From NCBI GenBank assembly GCA_028829895.1, contig CM054181.1, positions 109,719,860 through 109,783,859 of the forward strand: DNA of 64,000 nucleotides, read 5' to 3'. The first letter of the stretch is position 1; every line of letters starts with the position of its first letter. The notes beneath the pieces are model-generated. The model ran no database searches and had not been told where the DNA came from. It saw nothing but the letters and a program-made list of their open reading frames with translations. Shown piece after piece: positions 22,105-35,785 of this stretch. This stretch comes from Sinotaia quadrata (lineage: Eukaryota; Mollusca; Gastropoda; Architaenioglossa; Viviparidae). The position numbers and the translations under genes are program-made.

Positions 22105-22245
22105 AGAAAGCATCCTTATTTTTACAGTCTCAGATGGAACACAGGAAGCCATACCTAGAGTCACTCATTTTTACAGTCTAAGATGGAACACAGGAAGCAA
22201 TACCTAGAGTCACTCATTTTTACAGTCGCCTAACACAGGAAACCA
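22105..22245. repeat. 48-bp minisatellite, about 2.5 copies
   Basis: Units share tcatttttacagtctaagat, then ggaacacaggaagc and acctagagtcac. Confidence 0.85.
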
Positions 22246-22329
22246 GATCTAGCACACGGAAATATGCACAAACCATGTAAAAAGGAAACGACAACACCAT
22301 TATCATCCTGCACACTCGAAGCACAACCC

Positions 22330-22725
22330 TAGAAACAATAATAATAAATAGTACATACAATAACACATATAATAATATTATAGTGCATACAATACCACCT
22401 ATAATAATATAACAGTGCATACAATACCACCTATAATAATATAACAGTGCATACAATACCACCTATAATAATTATATAATATAACAGTGCATACAATACT
22501 ACCTATAATTATATAACAGTGCATACAATACCACCTATAATAATATAATAGTGCATACAATACCACCTATAATAATATAATAGTGCATACAATACCACCT
22601 ATAATAATATAACAGTGCATACAATACCACCTATAATAATATAACAGTGCATACAATACCACCTATAATAATATAACAATGCATACAATACCACCTATAA
22701 TAATATAATAGTACATACATTACCA
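22330..22725. repeat. 32-bp minisatellite, about 12 copies
   Basis: Near-identical units with core cagtgcatacaataccacct then ataataatataa. A few copies carry small indels. Confidence 0.95.
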
Positions 22726-22951
22726 TCAAAAAGCTTACTTTCAGACAATCCGTGATGACTTAGATAAAATTGATCATTTAAGGATCAGGCAGACTGTTTG
22801 TTTGAATTACAATTGAAGTTTTCATAGACTTTATTAAAAAAAAAAATCGGCACAATATGGCATCACATCATAATCATAAAATCACTCAAATTAGGGACCA
22901 TGGGGCGACCATAGAAATCTAAAAAGTACTTCCTCTTCAGAACATTCCACG

Positions 22952-22952
<1 letters not shown>

Positions 22953-23022
<70 letters not shown>

Positions 23023-23130
23023 ACACACACACAGATACACACACACAGATACACAGATACACACACAGATATACAGATACACACACACACACACACAGAT
23101 ACACACAGATACACACAGATAAACAGCAGA
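22953..23130. repeat. (CA)n with CAGATA variants
   Basis: A pure CA run passes into cacacagatacacag repeats. Confidence 0.95.
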
Positions 23131-23380
23131 AGCGAGAAAATACACACAAATGCATATATCAACTCCCCAGCCCAGCTCTACTCACTACTATCCCACAATA
23201 TGGATCAGACCACAAAAACACAGACGAGCAATTATCGGTCTGCAGGTGACACCCCTGTATCACGCACATCAAAATAAGCAAGTCACGAATAACCAGACAA
23301 ATCAAAAGCACCAGACTTCTCAATCATAAAGAAAAAAATGTACATCCCTCTCACCATGAATACAATATTCGTAAAACAAA

Positions 23381-23500
23381 AATTTCCTAGGAATAACAAT
23401 AGATGATAACACAGATTTCATACAACACATAACCAACACAATAATCGAAGCAAACAAAACACTAACTGCACCAAACATAATCAAAGAAAAACATAAGGTG
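23381..23500 (+). pseudogene. Non-LTR retrotransposon RT scrap
   Basis: Forty open codons read NFLGITIDDNTDFIQHI and continue with IIEANKTL. This is the late RT block of Jockey/CR1-like elements (a Y/FLG-T-D...HI pattern followed by K/N-A-K-L). Flanking frames are interrupted and no other domain was found. Confidence 0.45.
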
Positions 23501-23504
23501 CAGA

Positions 23505-23934
23505 TGTGCACACACCACTAATAGCCACAGAGCCACAAGCACTAGTTCAATCAGTAAGAGTCTACGGGGTTTTTACTTACACAGCCACGGGGAAATCTAA
23601 AAACACTAGGTGGCTTTGGCGTCACACATCCTCAAACGGTCCCGAGGCACGTCACTGCGCGTCGATTTGAGTTTTAATTTTAAGATGATTGAACAGTAAT
23701 TCCACAGTCTGAGAGATTATAACGTACAAGCAATATGATGATTATACAGTCCAATTATCTCTTAGTAAAATCGCAAACAAATAATGTAATAATTGCAGAT
23801 GAATGAACTCGAAGTGACGCCAGTTCAAAGAGAAATACTTTCCTATTTATCAAACATTTAGCTTCAGTGAACACGTAACCGACTGCGGCAAAGTGGAAAA
23901 AAATAAATAATTTTAGTTTGGTTTCAAATGTATA
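23505..23934. other. Unique spacer, nothing recognised
   Basis: No coding frame, repeat or element that I can support. Confidence 0.5.
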
Positions 23935-24165
23935 TTGAAACACCTACTGATTGAAGCCAAGAAAAGTTAAATCCTGTTTTGAAGTATGTTTCAACAGGCA
24001 CACTGGTTAAGGTAAAACATATTTATAATAAATATTGTTTTGAAGTGTATATTTAAACAGATACACAAATTGAAGTAATGGAAACTATATTGAATCCTTT
24101 TCTGAAGTATATGTTTACACGGGTACACTGATTGAAGCAAAAGAAAATATGTTAAATTGAATGCA
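23935..24165. repeat. About 62-bp degenerate minisatellite
   Basis: Four diverged units share gttttgaagtatatgtt, then acaggtacactgattgaag. A separate short duplication (gttgacacgaacactga) follows near 24317-24400. Confidence 0.7.
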
Positions 24166-24514
24166 AATACTAACTGAAGGAGAAATAAAACTTATGTTTT
24201 GAATTAATAATGAATACTGACTTGCGGTCAATAAAAACGAACTTCCTGTTCTCATTCATTTATTTAGCATCACATAAAGCGAACTCTGACGTATCGGCGC
24301 GTAACTTATGACGTATCAGTTGACACGAACACTGATGAATGAGACTAAGAGAAAAGAAAGTTCTACTCTGAGTGCCAGTTAACACGAACACTGACTTAGA
24401 CTATGAGGAATGAAGACCTATTTTAAGAACTTAATATTACTGGCATTTAATGCCTATTTTAATCAGAGATGAAAGCAGGAATGGGGAGACTTGTTTTGAA
24501 AAACGCAGAAAATA

Positions 24515-24530
24515 GAGGAGAGAGAGAGAA

Positions 24531-24563
<33 letters not shown>

Positions 24564-24615
24564 AGGTACATAGATTTTTTTTTTGTATAGAAAAGAGAGG
24601 GTAAGACAGACAGAC

Positions 24616-24670
<55 letters not shown>

Positions 24671-24671
24671 G
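24515..24671. repeat. (GA)n and (GATA)n microsatellites
   Basis: A GA-rich run at 24515-24564 is followed by GACA/GATA tetranucleotides at 24607-24671. Confidence 0.95.
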
Positions 24672-24829
24672 ATTGACTGAGTGATTCATAGAAACGGAAT
24701 TGTTCTTTATAATTTTGATTAATTTGAAGAAAATATTTCTATGAACAATGGAAAACAAATAGCTAGCACGAATAAAAATGTGTGTGTGAAATAGCTGACA
24801 CCAACGTGAACAGTGGTATAAAAAGAGCC

Positions 24830-25110
24830 ACCACTGGTGTTAAATTATCTAGCACTGGTGTTAAATTAGCTAGCACTGGTGTTAAATTAGCTAGGACTGG
24901 TGTTAAATTAGCTAGCACTGGTGTTAAATTAGCTAGCACTGGTGTTAAATTAGCTAGCACTGGTGTTAAATTAGCTAGTAATGGTATTAAATTAGCTAGG
25001 ACTGGTGTTAAATTAGCTAGCACGAATACAAATGTCTGTGTGAAATAGTTAACACCATTGTAACAGTAGTATAAAAGTAGCTAGGACTGGTGTTAAATTA
25101 GCTAGCACGA
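24830..25110. repeat. 21-bp minisatellite with a GCTAGC palindrome
   Basis: About ten units of actggtgttaaattagctag plus one base, first continuous (to 25020), then interrupted by a duplicated gaataaaaatgtgtgtgtga-like spacer before one more copy. The unit is seven codons long, so both strands stay open by chance. Confidence 0.95.
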
Positions 25111-25119
25111 ATGTGTGAA

Positions 25120-28080
25120 AAAGACTAGCACATGTATGGTCTATGATTAGATGAATCACTAAGCCTCTTGAAAAAGTTGGATAACTTTCTTATGGCATTG
25201 GGATTATTTCCCCGAAAAATCGCAGTGTACTGTAGCTTAAATTATGACACTGTCCTTGTCTAACAATAAAACGATTTTAAGTGTGTGGTCCAAGAGGTCT
25301 TCAACTTCTCATTCATATTTATGTGCAGTGCATACATGGCATTTTTCGTGAGGATGTTATCGGTGAAGTTGCTCAGTGCAGAAAAGTCACTTTGAAAGCC
25401 ATTTTTTTTGCTTCATTTCCAAAGCGATGATGCTTTTCTTTTCTTCTTCTTAATGACAGTAGTATTTATAGATGCTCGTTCAGAAAGAAAAACGGCTGCA
25501 CGCACACGACATAGGACGCTCAGACATATTTTATCGAAATTTACAATATTTCCAGTACGGAAGACCTAACGACTCTCGGTCCAGACCTAAGTCCCTTAAC
25601 GGATTTCTTGTCGAATCGCATTGCATTGTCGGCCTTCTGCGTCAAAGGGAAATAATTACTTTATCATTAAAAGAATTAGTCTGATAGAAAGTTACATTTT
25701 AGCGATCCATCCATCCATCCATCCATCTATCCAGTTTATTATTAAATAGCAAGAATATAGATTGGATGGAAACATAGACTGATTGGTAAAGATAGAATAG
25801 CATTATACCGTTTCAGATACCAAACACTAGACACTCATTGACATTACATCCTGTATTCAATATCAGAAACCAAACCCCACACACGCATTGTCATTTAATA
25901 GTAATAGTCGCGGAGAATGTCTGCAATGTAGAGTGCAAAATGTCAGGGTTATAAGATTCTCTAAACGTGAGCTATGGTTTAGCAAGAAATTGCAATCTTT
26001 ATTTCTTTTACGAAGTCGTTTAGAAAATTTGTATTATTATATATTTGTGTAACATCTGTTTGATTACAAGAAAGTAATGCAGTTTGCAATGAATTATTAT
26101 TCGCAAGAAAACTATGATATAACTTTCTTAAAAATAAATAATAGAAATTAATAGACATCTCAGTAAAGATTATATTGCGTGCGGAGCAGCATTAGGCCAT
26201 GATAAACAAATGTATATAGAATTTAGAGCTGACGATGCATGTTTAAAAAAAATAAAAATTAAACTTCATTTGAAGCTGTGATGTGAAATGCTGTGAACGG
26301 TTTTCTGCTATATGTGAAGTTATGTTGGGTTCCATGACGAGTTTCCAAACTTTTCCATGAACACACAGAGCATGAAATGTGAACTGTATGAGAATTGTCC
26401 AGTCAGGCAGACACTGATGGACTATAACGGGACACATGTATCTTTAGGTGCATCTAAAACTGAAGGTACAAATTAAGTTTATCATTTACCATTTGCTCTC
26501 TGGACAATTTTCTTGAATTTTCTCTTGGAATTATATTGCGTATTTTGAATAAATGATTGAAATAGGGATTTGGATTTAGAAGCAATCAAGAGTAAATGGC
26601 GACTTAAAAGACAACAATTTTACCAGCCTTACTGGAGCATATGCAAATACTCAATTCTTCATCTAAATTATAAAGCGGCCTTTTATCTTTTCGTATTTTG
26701 TTTTACCATAACCCTTAGTTATTATCCAGAATTTTTATACGAACTCATAAACTGAAATCTAGACTGATAACATTATACTAGAATACATTTCAGTGGTCTC
26801 TAGAGTCTGATTATAAGAACCCACAAACTACCTTGACATTGACTGATATTTATGTTATTATAAATTTAAGCAGAACGCTTTAGTAGATTTCTTAGTTTTC
26901 GAATAATAATAAATTAAACGTATAGTTTTTGTTAAAGAGGTATATTTCGCCAATTCTGTATGGAGTTTTAGATTATGCTCTTATAAGTATTGTGAGTTTG
27001 TACATCACACAACTAACTAAAGCTAAACGCTAGGCATACTCTTTAAATAAATGCTAAGTTGAATAATTAAAAAAAAAGCATTTGACCTTTTTAAAAATTT
27101 AATATTCACACTAGTCTTCAACTTCTATTGAACTGCTGCAAGATATTCTTATCATCTTTGCATATTAATGTAAAAGGGAATTTGAGCCTTTGATTACTCT
27201 CTGTCACAACACCCCTCTGTTTTCTCCTACTTTACAGCGAAATTTTGTTATTTGCTTGCCGTGTCTTGTCTTAACTTTGATACTGTTGATATCAGTTTAG
27301 GTTCAGACAACTTTGAATTGGCATTACATTTTCACGAACTTCTAAAACTAGCTTCAGTCAGCAAATCTGTGTCTCGCCATCAGCCACTTGTATCTTATTT
27401 TGTGAATGATATTGGTTAAATGCAATGAAGTACTTTCCAACGACCGATTTCAAGAGCTAATTATATCAGTCGTTTTTTAACAAGTACAATTTTCATCGCT
27501 TTAAGTTTTCATGATAGAGAAAGAAAGAAATAGTGAGCATAATAGAGAGAAACAGCAACATTAATCTAATATTGGCTGAAGCTGGAGCGGAACGAATAAA
27601 AATAGTATAAGTAAGTGTGATAGAGGGAAGAATGTAAAATGTACTTTTGGTTTTAAGTTTATGATAAACAAAGAAAGTAAAATTTCGCTGACATTTTTCA
27701 AACTGGCCAAAAAAAAAATTAATAAAATTGTTTCATTTAACTTCCTTAAACTACATTGGTTAAGAACTTCAGAATACATGGATTTGAATATTTGATATTC
27801 AGTGTCTCCTCTACTTTTGAATGACATGCAAGATTTTCACGAGAAGTCTCCGAGGTCTTAGCTAGACGTCTTCACAGAGTCAACCAGTCCTTTTTTCTCT
27901 TACTTCCCCTCTCCCTCTGTCTATATACATCACAATCTCTTTTAATCCTCCTTCCTGCTACTTTGTGATGACGCTATCTAACTGTCCACGGGGGACGGGG
28001 GGAACAAAGACCTGCGCGCACTCATGACTGTATAAACTTTCTGTGTGCTTGATTAGTCTGTGACTTTGACGGAAGGGCGT
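25120..28080. other. Unique AT-rich spacer
   Basis: About 3 kb with no supported gene. A (CATC)n microsatellite lies at 25705-25732, and a CAAAGGGAAATAAT motif at 25642-25658. A 70-codon frame at 25472-25684 matches no family I know. Confidence 0.5.
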
Positions 28081-28257
28081 GGGTGGTTTTAAGGTGGCAA
28101 GTGCAGAAAGGTATTTCTAATCCTGGACATCTGCTATATAAAATCGTAACCTCCATAGCGGTCTGTGCGAAGTCTCGTTTAAGAATCCGAATTTCAACAG
28201 ATCTTTTAAATTTTGTTTAATTTTTTTTTAGTTTTCAGAACCACACACATTTTAAAT
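28075..28257 (+). promoter_or_regulatory. TATA promoter and 5' UTR
   Basis: A GC box gggcgtgggtgg (28075-28086) precedes a clear TATA element, ctatataaaa (28134-28143). Transcription would start near 28165-28170. The following leader reaches an ATG at 28258 that opens a short exon with a strong donor. It is the best core promoter visible in the window, and its target is inferred to be the hormone gene downstream. Confidence 0.5.
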
Positions 28258-28287
28258 ATGAAACATCTTCTGTGTGCCCAAAAGACG
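28258..28287 (+). CDS. Candidate first coding exon of the bursicon-like gene
   Basis: ATG at 28258 opens ten codons (MKHLLCAQKT) that end at a strong donor, ACG|GTAAGA (28288). The exon is in phase 0. The hormone exon at 37527 needs an upstream ATG exon and reads correctly in phase 0 from its first base, so the two are compatible. Joined, they would give a 147-residue precursor with a long n-region before its hydrophobic signal core. The intron would be 9.2 kb. Another exon could equally supply the ATG. Confidence 0.35.
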
Positions 28288-28501
28288 GTAAGAATACAGT
28301 TTGATTATTTTCAATTAAATAGTAAAAGACACGTAACATAGATAAAATACGTAAAGTAGACGTGAAACACTTTGCTGTGTAAATTTATGACAACATTTAG
28401 CAAAAAATGAACAGACAATCAAAGTACATAAAGTATTTTGTGTTAGGGAAACAATTTTCATATTCCGAATGCATGATGTTTTTAAACGAAAATTAAATTC
28501 C

Positions 28502-28626
28502 ATTGTCACATACCACTATGCGTTAAGGAATACGCCTAAAAGTTGTCACATACCAGTATGCGTTACCGAATATGCCTAAAAGTTGTCCACATACCACTAT
28601 GCGTTACCGAATACGCCTGAAAGTTG
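28502..28626. repeat. 40-bp minisatellite, 3 copies
   Basis: Units share gttgtcacataccactatgc, then gttaccgaatacgcctaaaa. Confidence 0.93.
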
Positions 28627-28868
28627 GTGAAGAAATAAATCCACACCAATACGTTGTGCACAAGCGCATTTCACACGCCATTCAGTTATAACAATATTTT
28701 CTCAAATATAAATCAGTAAATAAGTATATCATTGGTCGTTCTGCATATAGATTTCAATAATACTTTCCGTGGGTGAGGCCACCTAAGGGTGGGGTGGATG
28801 ACATTATAGGCGTTTAGTTTGACCGACATTGAAAATATCAGAAATCTGAAATGATGCAAACTCTTGTG

Positions 28869-28892
28869 ATAATAAATAAATAAATAAATAAC
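28869..28892. repeat. (AAAT)n microsatellite
   Basis: Short run of aaat/aata units. Confidence 0.85.
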
Positions 28893-28999
28893 GATCAACT
28901 TAAAAAGGGTTAATGTTTCATTTCATTCAATGCGATTAATGTTAACGGAGAAGCTTTTCTTTTTTATTAGTGGAAATAGTTTAAATTGTTCTCTTAACA

Positions 29000-29460
29000 C
29001 ACAGACAGAGAGGGAAATATTTCTATAAGTTATTTGATTAAAAGTTTAAATCGTTCTCCTTACACCAGAACAACGACAGAGAGTGTAATATTTCCATAAG
29101 TTATTTGACTAGTTAAAAGTTTAAATTGCTCTCTTACCATCAGAACAACGACAGAGAGTGAAATATTTTCCTAAGTTATTTGACTAGTTAAAAGTTTAAA
29201 TTGTTCTCTTAACATCAGAACAACGACAGAGAGTGTAATATTTCCATAAGTTATTTGACTAGTTAAAGGTTTAAATTGTTCTCTTAATATCAGAACAACG
29301 ACAGAGAGTGTAATATTTCCATAAGTTATTTGACCTGTTAAAGGTTTAAATTGTTCTCTTAACATCAGAACAACGACAGAGAGTGTAATATTTCCATAAG
29401 TTATTTGACTAGTTAAAGGTTTAAATTGTTCTCATAATATCAGAACAACGACAGAGAGTG
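29000..29460. repeat. About 74-bp minisatellite, 6 copies
   Basis: Units share taagttatttgactagttaa, then aggtttaaattgttctctt, then atcagaacaacgacagagag. Neighbouring copies differ by few bases. Confidence 0.95.
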
Positions 29461-29519
29461 AGCGTACGCCGATTTATTCTAACGGAAGTCATGTGAAGAA
29501 ACCAGTTTGGCAATTTAAT

Positions 29520-29835
29520 AGCTTGATAGATACGCAATGCAATGACAATGATAGATACGCAAAACAATGATAATAATAGATACTCAATAAAATGACAATG
29601 ATAGATATGCAATGACAATGATAAATATGCAATATAATGACAATGATAGATACGCAATGAAATAACAATGATAGATACGCAATGAAATGACAATGATAGA
29701 TACGCAATGAAATGACAACGATAGATATGCAATGCACTGTCAACGGTAGATATGCAATGCAATGACAATGATAGATACGCAATGCAATGATAATAATAGA
29801 TACGCAATGAAATGACAATGATAGATACGAAGATT
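29520..29835. repeat. About 24-bp minisatellite, 13 copies
   Basis: Units of gatagatacgcaatgaaatg plus acaat, with small indels. Directly follows the 74-bp array. Minus-strand frames rich in Ile, His and Cys are artefacts. Confidence 0.95.
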
Positions 29836-30254
29836 TCTTTGTTTGATTCAATGCCTATTCACAATGATAGAGGAAAGACTTGGATTACAATAAAAATTCA
29901 ACTAAACATAATTTGTTCTTTCAAGAGACAGCAAGCTACATTATAAAGTGTGAATTAAAGTACAAGTAAACTAAACTAATCAGTCGAATGACACATGTCC
30001 ATCCATCTGTTAAAATGCTCTTGAATTTATAATTGCTATAAACAGAAATGAAATCCATTTTTTACCTTTGGTTTGATTTTGTTTTTGCCATTTCTTTCTT
30101 TTTTTAAAAATTCCTTATTTCTTATCCATTACAAATCTTTTATTTCTTGTGAATCTTTTATTTCATTTCTCATTCGAATCCCACAGTTTATTTTCTTATC
30201 GAGATTCATTCAATTAATTGTCGATCGAGCAGCAAGCAGTACTGTGGTGGTAAA

Positions 30255-30372
30255 TCTGTGACTGGTCTGAAAACTAAAATTACAGCAATCAAATGCAGAT
30301 AGAAATACAACACTGACAAACTGAAATTACAGCAATCAAATGCAGATAGAAATACAATACTGACAAACAAAC
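30255..30372. repeat. 49-bp duplication
   Basis: Two copies of ctgaaattacagcaatcaaa followed by tgcagatagaaatacaa. Confidence 0.9.
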
Positions 30373-30836
30373 AAAAATGTTGAAATGAACGAGAATTTCG
30401 AGCTGCTGTGGAAAAATAGATAAAAAACTACAAATATAAGCATCAGAAAACGTGGGTTACAGTCAATTTGTAACCTTTAGACGTCAGTGGGTTTGGTGTG
30501 TGGGTGGTTTATTAGGGTCAAGCTAAAATAGTCTCAGCACGGAAACTTAGTCTTTAAGCGTTTGTTGAAAGCTCGACGGAACTACAGTTGGTAGAATTAC
30601 CATTTGCAATGAAGGTGACACATTTCCTTATATCGCGTCTTGTAGCTGAGTATTTTTCAATTTTATAATTTTGCGAGGAGTTGTTTAGAGAGCACAAAAT
30701 GAGCAAGCCAATTTTAGGTATTGGGATTAACAATAAGCCACTTTTTGAAAGAGTTTAATTCCTTTTTAAATTTATTTCACTGCGTACCTCATGGGACCCG
30801 TTTATACTATCACTGTTTAACTAGCCATATCATTTT

Positions 30837-30915
30837 AAAATGTAAATACGTTACTAAAATACTTATTATTGATTAAATACGTTACTAAAATACTTATTAT
30901 TAATTAAATATGTTA
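30837..30915. repeat. 31-bp minisatellite, 2.5 copies
   Basis: Units share aaatacgttactaaaatact, then tattattgatt. Confidence 0.85.
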
Positions 30916-31059
30916 GTAATTAGTTTTTCAATTTCATTTCTGTCTCTGCTTTCCACACCATTAATTTAATCTCATATCTACGTTTGAAAAAACCGTTTAG
31001 CATTTTTCAGTAGGTGAACAGCGATGGAAACCTATCATACCATCCATTTTAAACTACTA

Positions 31060-31240
31060 CCATAGCTTCTGCTGTAAGACCATCCCCGTCCCTTTAAACC
31101 TTCAACCCCTGCGTCTACTATAAGACCATCCCCATCCCTTTAAACCTTCACCCCCTGCGTCTACTATAAGACCATCCCCATCCCTTTAAACCATCAACCC
31201 TGCGTCTATTATATTTACAGGACCACCCCATCCCTTTAAA
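31060..31240. repeat. 46-bp minisatellite, 3-4 copies
   Basis: Units share ctataagaccatccccatcc, then ctttaaaccttcaaccc. Confidence 0.92.
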
Positions 31241-31608
31241 CTGGTGGCCCGACAGTTGGGCGGGCGACAAGAAGTTTGTACAACTGGCTAGACTCAACCA
31301 GCAAGCGACAACTGGCTTACACACAACTTACATCTGTAGAATAAATTAGATAATTACTTAGGTTTTTTTCTCTTTTTTAGCAAAATGTCGTATATCGTAT
31401 TATGCACAAGTCATTTGCCGTTCGCCAGTTATTGCAAGGCATGTGTCTGTAGCTAGTTTACGTTTGCCACTTATTGCTAGGCATGTGTCAGTAGCTAGTT
31501 GACGTTAGCCACTTGTCGCCCATTAAGTGTCGTTTGTAAAATGTCGCCCGTCCAGATGTCATAGAACCATAGTAGGGATATAGTACTTGGTTTAATTCAC
31601 TGGCCGTG

Positions 31609-31610
<2 letters not shown>

Positions 31611-31643
<33 letters not shown>
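31611..31643. repeat. (GT)n microsatellite
   Basis: About sixteen GT units. Confidence 0.92.
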
Positions 31644-31645
<2 letters not shown>

Positions 31646-31744
31646 GGAATTCTGCAACTGACCGGTAATAGGAGTAAATTTTAGCATCTGGGCACACAGT
31701 ACTAGAGGTGTCCGGATTGTATCCTTTCCCACGCCTCAAACGCC

Positions 31745-31950
31745 AAGGTTTGGTGAGCTAGAGATGATTATTTTGCTAGTAAGATGATTGGACGCGAAAG
31801 GTCTGGTGAACTAGAGATGATTATTTTGCTAGTAAGATGAATGGACGCCAAAGTTCTGGTGAGCTAGAGGTGATTGTTTTGCTAGTAAGATGAATGGATG
31901 CAAAAGGTCTGTTGAGCTAGAGATGATTGATTTGCTAGTAGGAATAGTGG
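31745..31950. repeat. 51-bp minisatellite, 4 copies
   Basis: Units share tctggtgagctagagatgat, then tattttgctagtaagatgaa. Confidence 0.92.
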
Positions 31951-32463
31951 ATGATTGTAATTGTTATCTGGATAAGCCCGTCATATAACATTCCTTCTAT
32001 ATTTCGTATGTTGAAAGCAGTAACATTTATCAACTTGTACGAAGGTTGTAGATCATTGAATTAGATATAAATTACACTTTGTACATAACATTGTTACATT
32101 CTTATTTGCATGCTATTTTTTTGCCTTTACTGTATTTAATTAAATTCTTGCATTTGAGCTATTTTGTCATTAATCTCTATTTTGTAACCGAGCTTCATGT
32201 TGCGAAATTCACGTGTTTGATTGATTGAGGTGATTGATTTCACTTGGGCCACTACTGTGTATTATGTTGGTTCCCAAAGTGTTTGTGTATATTCTCTTCA
32301 TTGAAGAGAAATCTACTTCTGTAGTGGAGATAGTTATTACTTGGGATTGACCCCAACTGATAGCCCATTTGAGTGCGAAAAAAGCAGTTCATTTACCAGT
32401 AATTGTTTGTATGAGTAACAGTGGAACTGTGCAAAGGTACGTTCTTCTTCTAAGCCCATAAAG

Positions 32464-34730
<2,267 letters not shown>

Positions 34731-35225
34731 TTATCAGTTCCTAATTATTAGCCAAGTACTGACTCCACATAACAAAAGTTAGAGACGATGCCAAAAAAAG
34801 AGAGATGACTGTAATTGGCAAAACAATTTCCATAAGAAGGACTGTCAGTGTTACAACAGTGCATTAGTCGACCTGCTCTCGTTTGACTGTGGTGAACTGT
34901 CTGACTCAGTATATGCTGTGCTTCCTGATCTCGAACGCTTAGAAGAGAAAGGCTTAACCAATTTTATGGATGGCATACTAATGGCCACAGTCACCTCAGT
35001 GGATACATTTCAGTCCTAAGACTACTGTTTGTCTGCCTTGCTATATGATGGCTCACTTCCCAAATTCAAAGCATAATATTGGGTACTTTGTCTTGCTTTG
35101 TCTATCCTTTTTCCTATTTTAAAATTTTTATTAACCCCCTTTTGACTTTGATGATTATTGATTGTATTGATGCAAATATTTTCTAAACTTCTTTTCTTGA
35201 TGTGTAGAAATTGTATTGTTTATAC
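34731..35225. other. Tail of the decayed element, nothing recognised
   Basis: No continuous frame. It links the gag/protease remnant with the LTR-like repeat that follows. Confidence 0.4.
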
Positions 35226-35230
35226 TGTTG

Positions 35231-35785
35231 TGTGGTGGAGAACATTTGCCTATCCCTATTCCTAGACATATTTTATTGTCTAAATTATTAAATTGTCAAA
35301 GTGACCCAACCTTGGGCACTCCTTATGATGATATTTTTGTAAATGTCAGAGTTGGATTAAACAACTCGAGTTGAGAATATTGTAGAATGTAGAAAATGCT
35401 GATGCAATCCAAACCAGTTCTAACTGAATGAGTAGATTTTATTATCCAATGGTTAAAATTTAAGAGTACGAGACTAACCAATGGGCTGAGATCAAAAGTG
35501 TGCTTGCCTAATTCAGGTGGCAAGAAGTCCAGCCATGAATGGTAAGTTAACTGACCGATTGGAAGAAAATGGACTTACAAATATTTTGTGCAATTTTGAT
35601 GTTGCTATATTATACTTGTGTTTTACGTAGAGATGAATATGAGTGAGCAGAATATTATGTGAGTAGAATATTATTTCTACAAATTGTTGACTATGATGCT
35701 TATATGTGGTAGGTATGCTAAACACTTGACATTGTTTCTAGTGAACTTGCTCATAAAACTATTACGCTGTATACATTGAACTTGG
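35231..35785 (+). mobile_element. LTR-like repeat, plus-strand copy
   Basis: Starting TGTGGTGGAG, this 555-bp segment aligns over its length with the reverse complement of 60250-60816. Shared blocks include atttgcctatccctatt, gacccaaccttgggcactc, ttattatccaatggttaa and ctaaacacttgacattgttt. The TG start and the position 3' of the gag relic suggest an LTR. No purine tract precedes it, so it may be an independent insertion. Confidence 0.7.

Noticed and set aside
29000..29835. CRISPR-like array
   Set aside because: Units are contiguous without unique spacers and lie in an animal genome; they are minisatellites.
29421..29851. Minus-strand 120-128 codon frames of Ile/His/Cys repeats
   Set aside because: They are read-through of the 24-bp minisatellite.
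30170..30185. tRNA B-box-like ttcgaatccc
   Set aside because: No matching A box or cloverleaf around it; no tRNA gene was found anywhere in the window.
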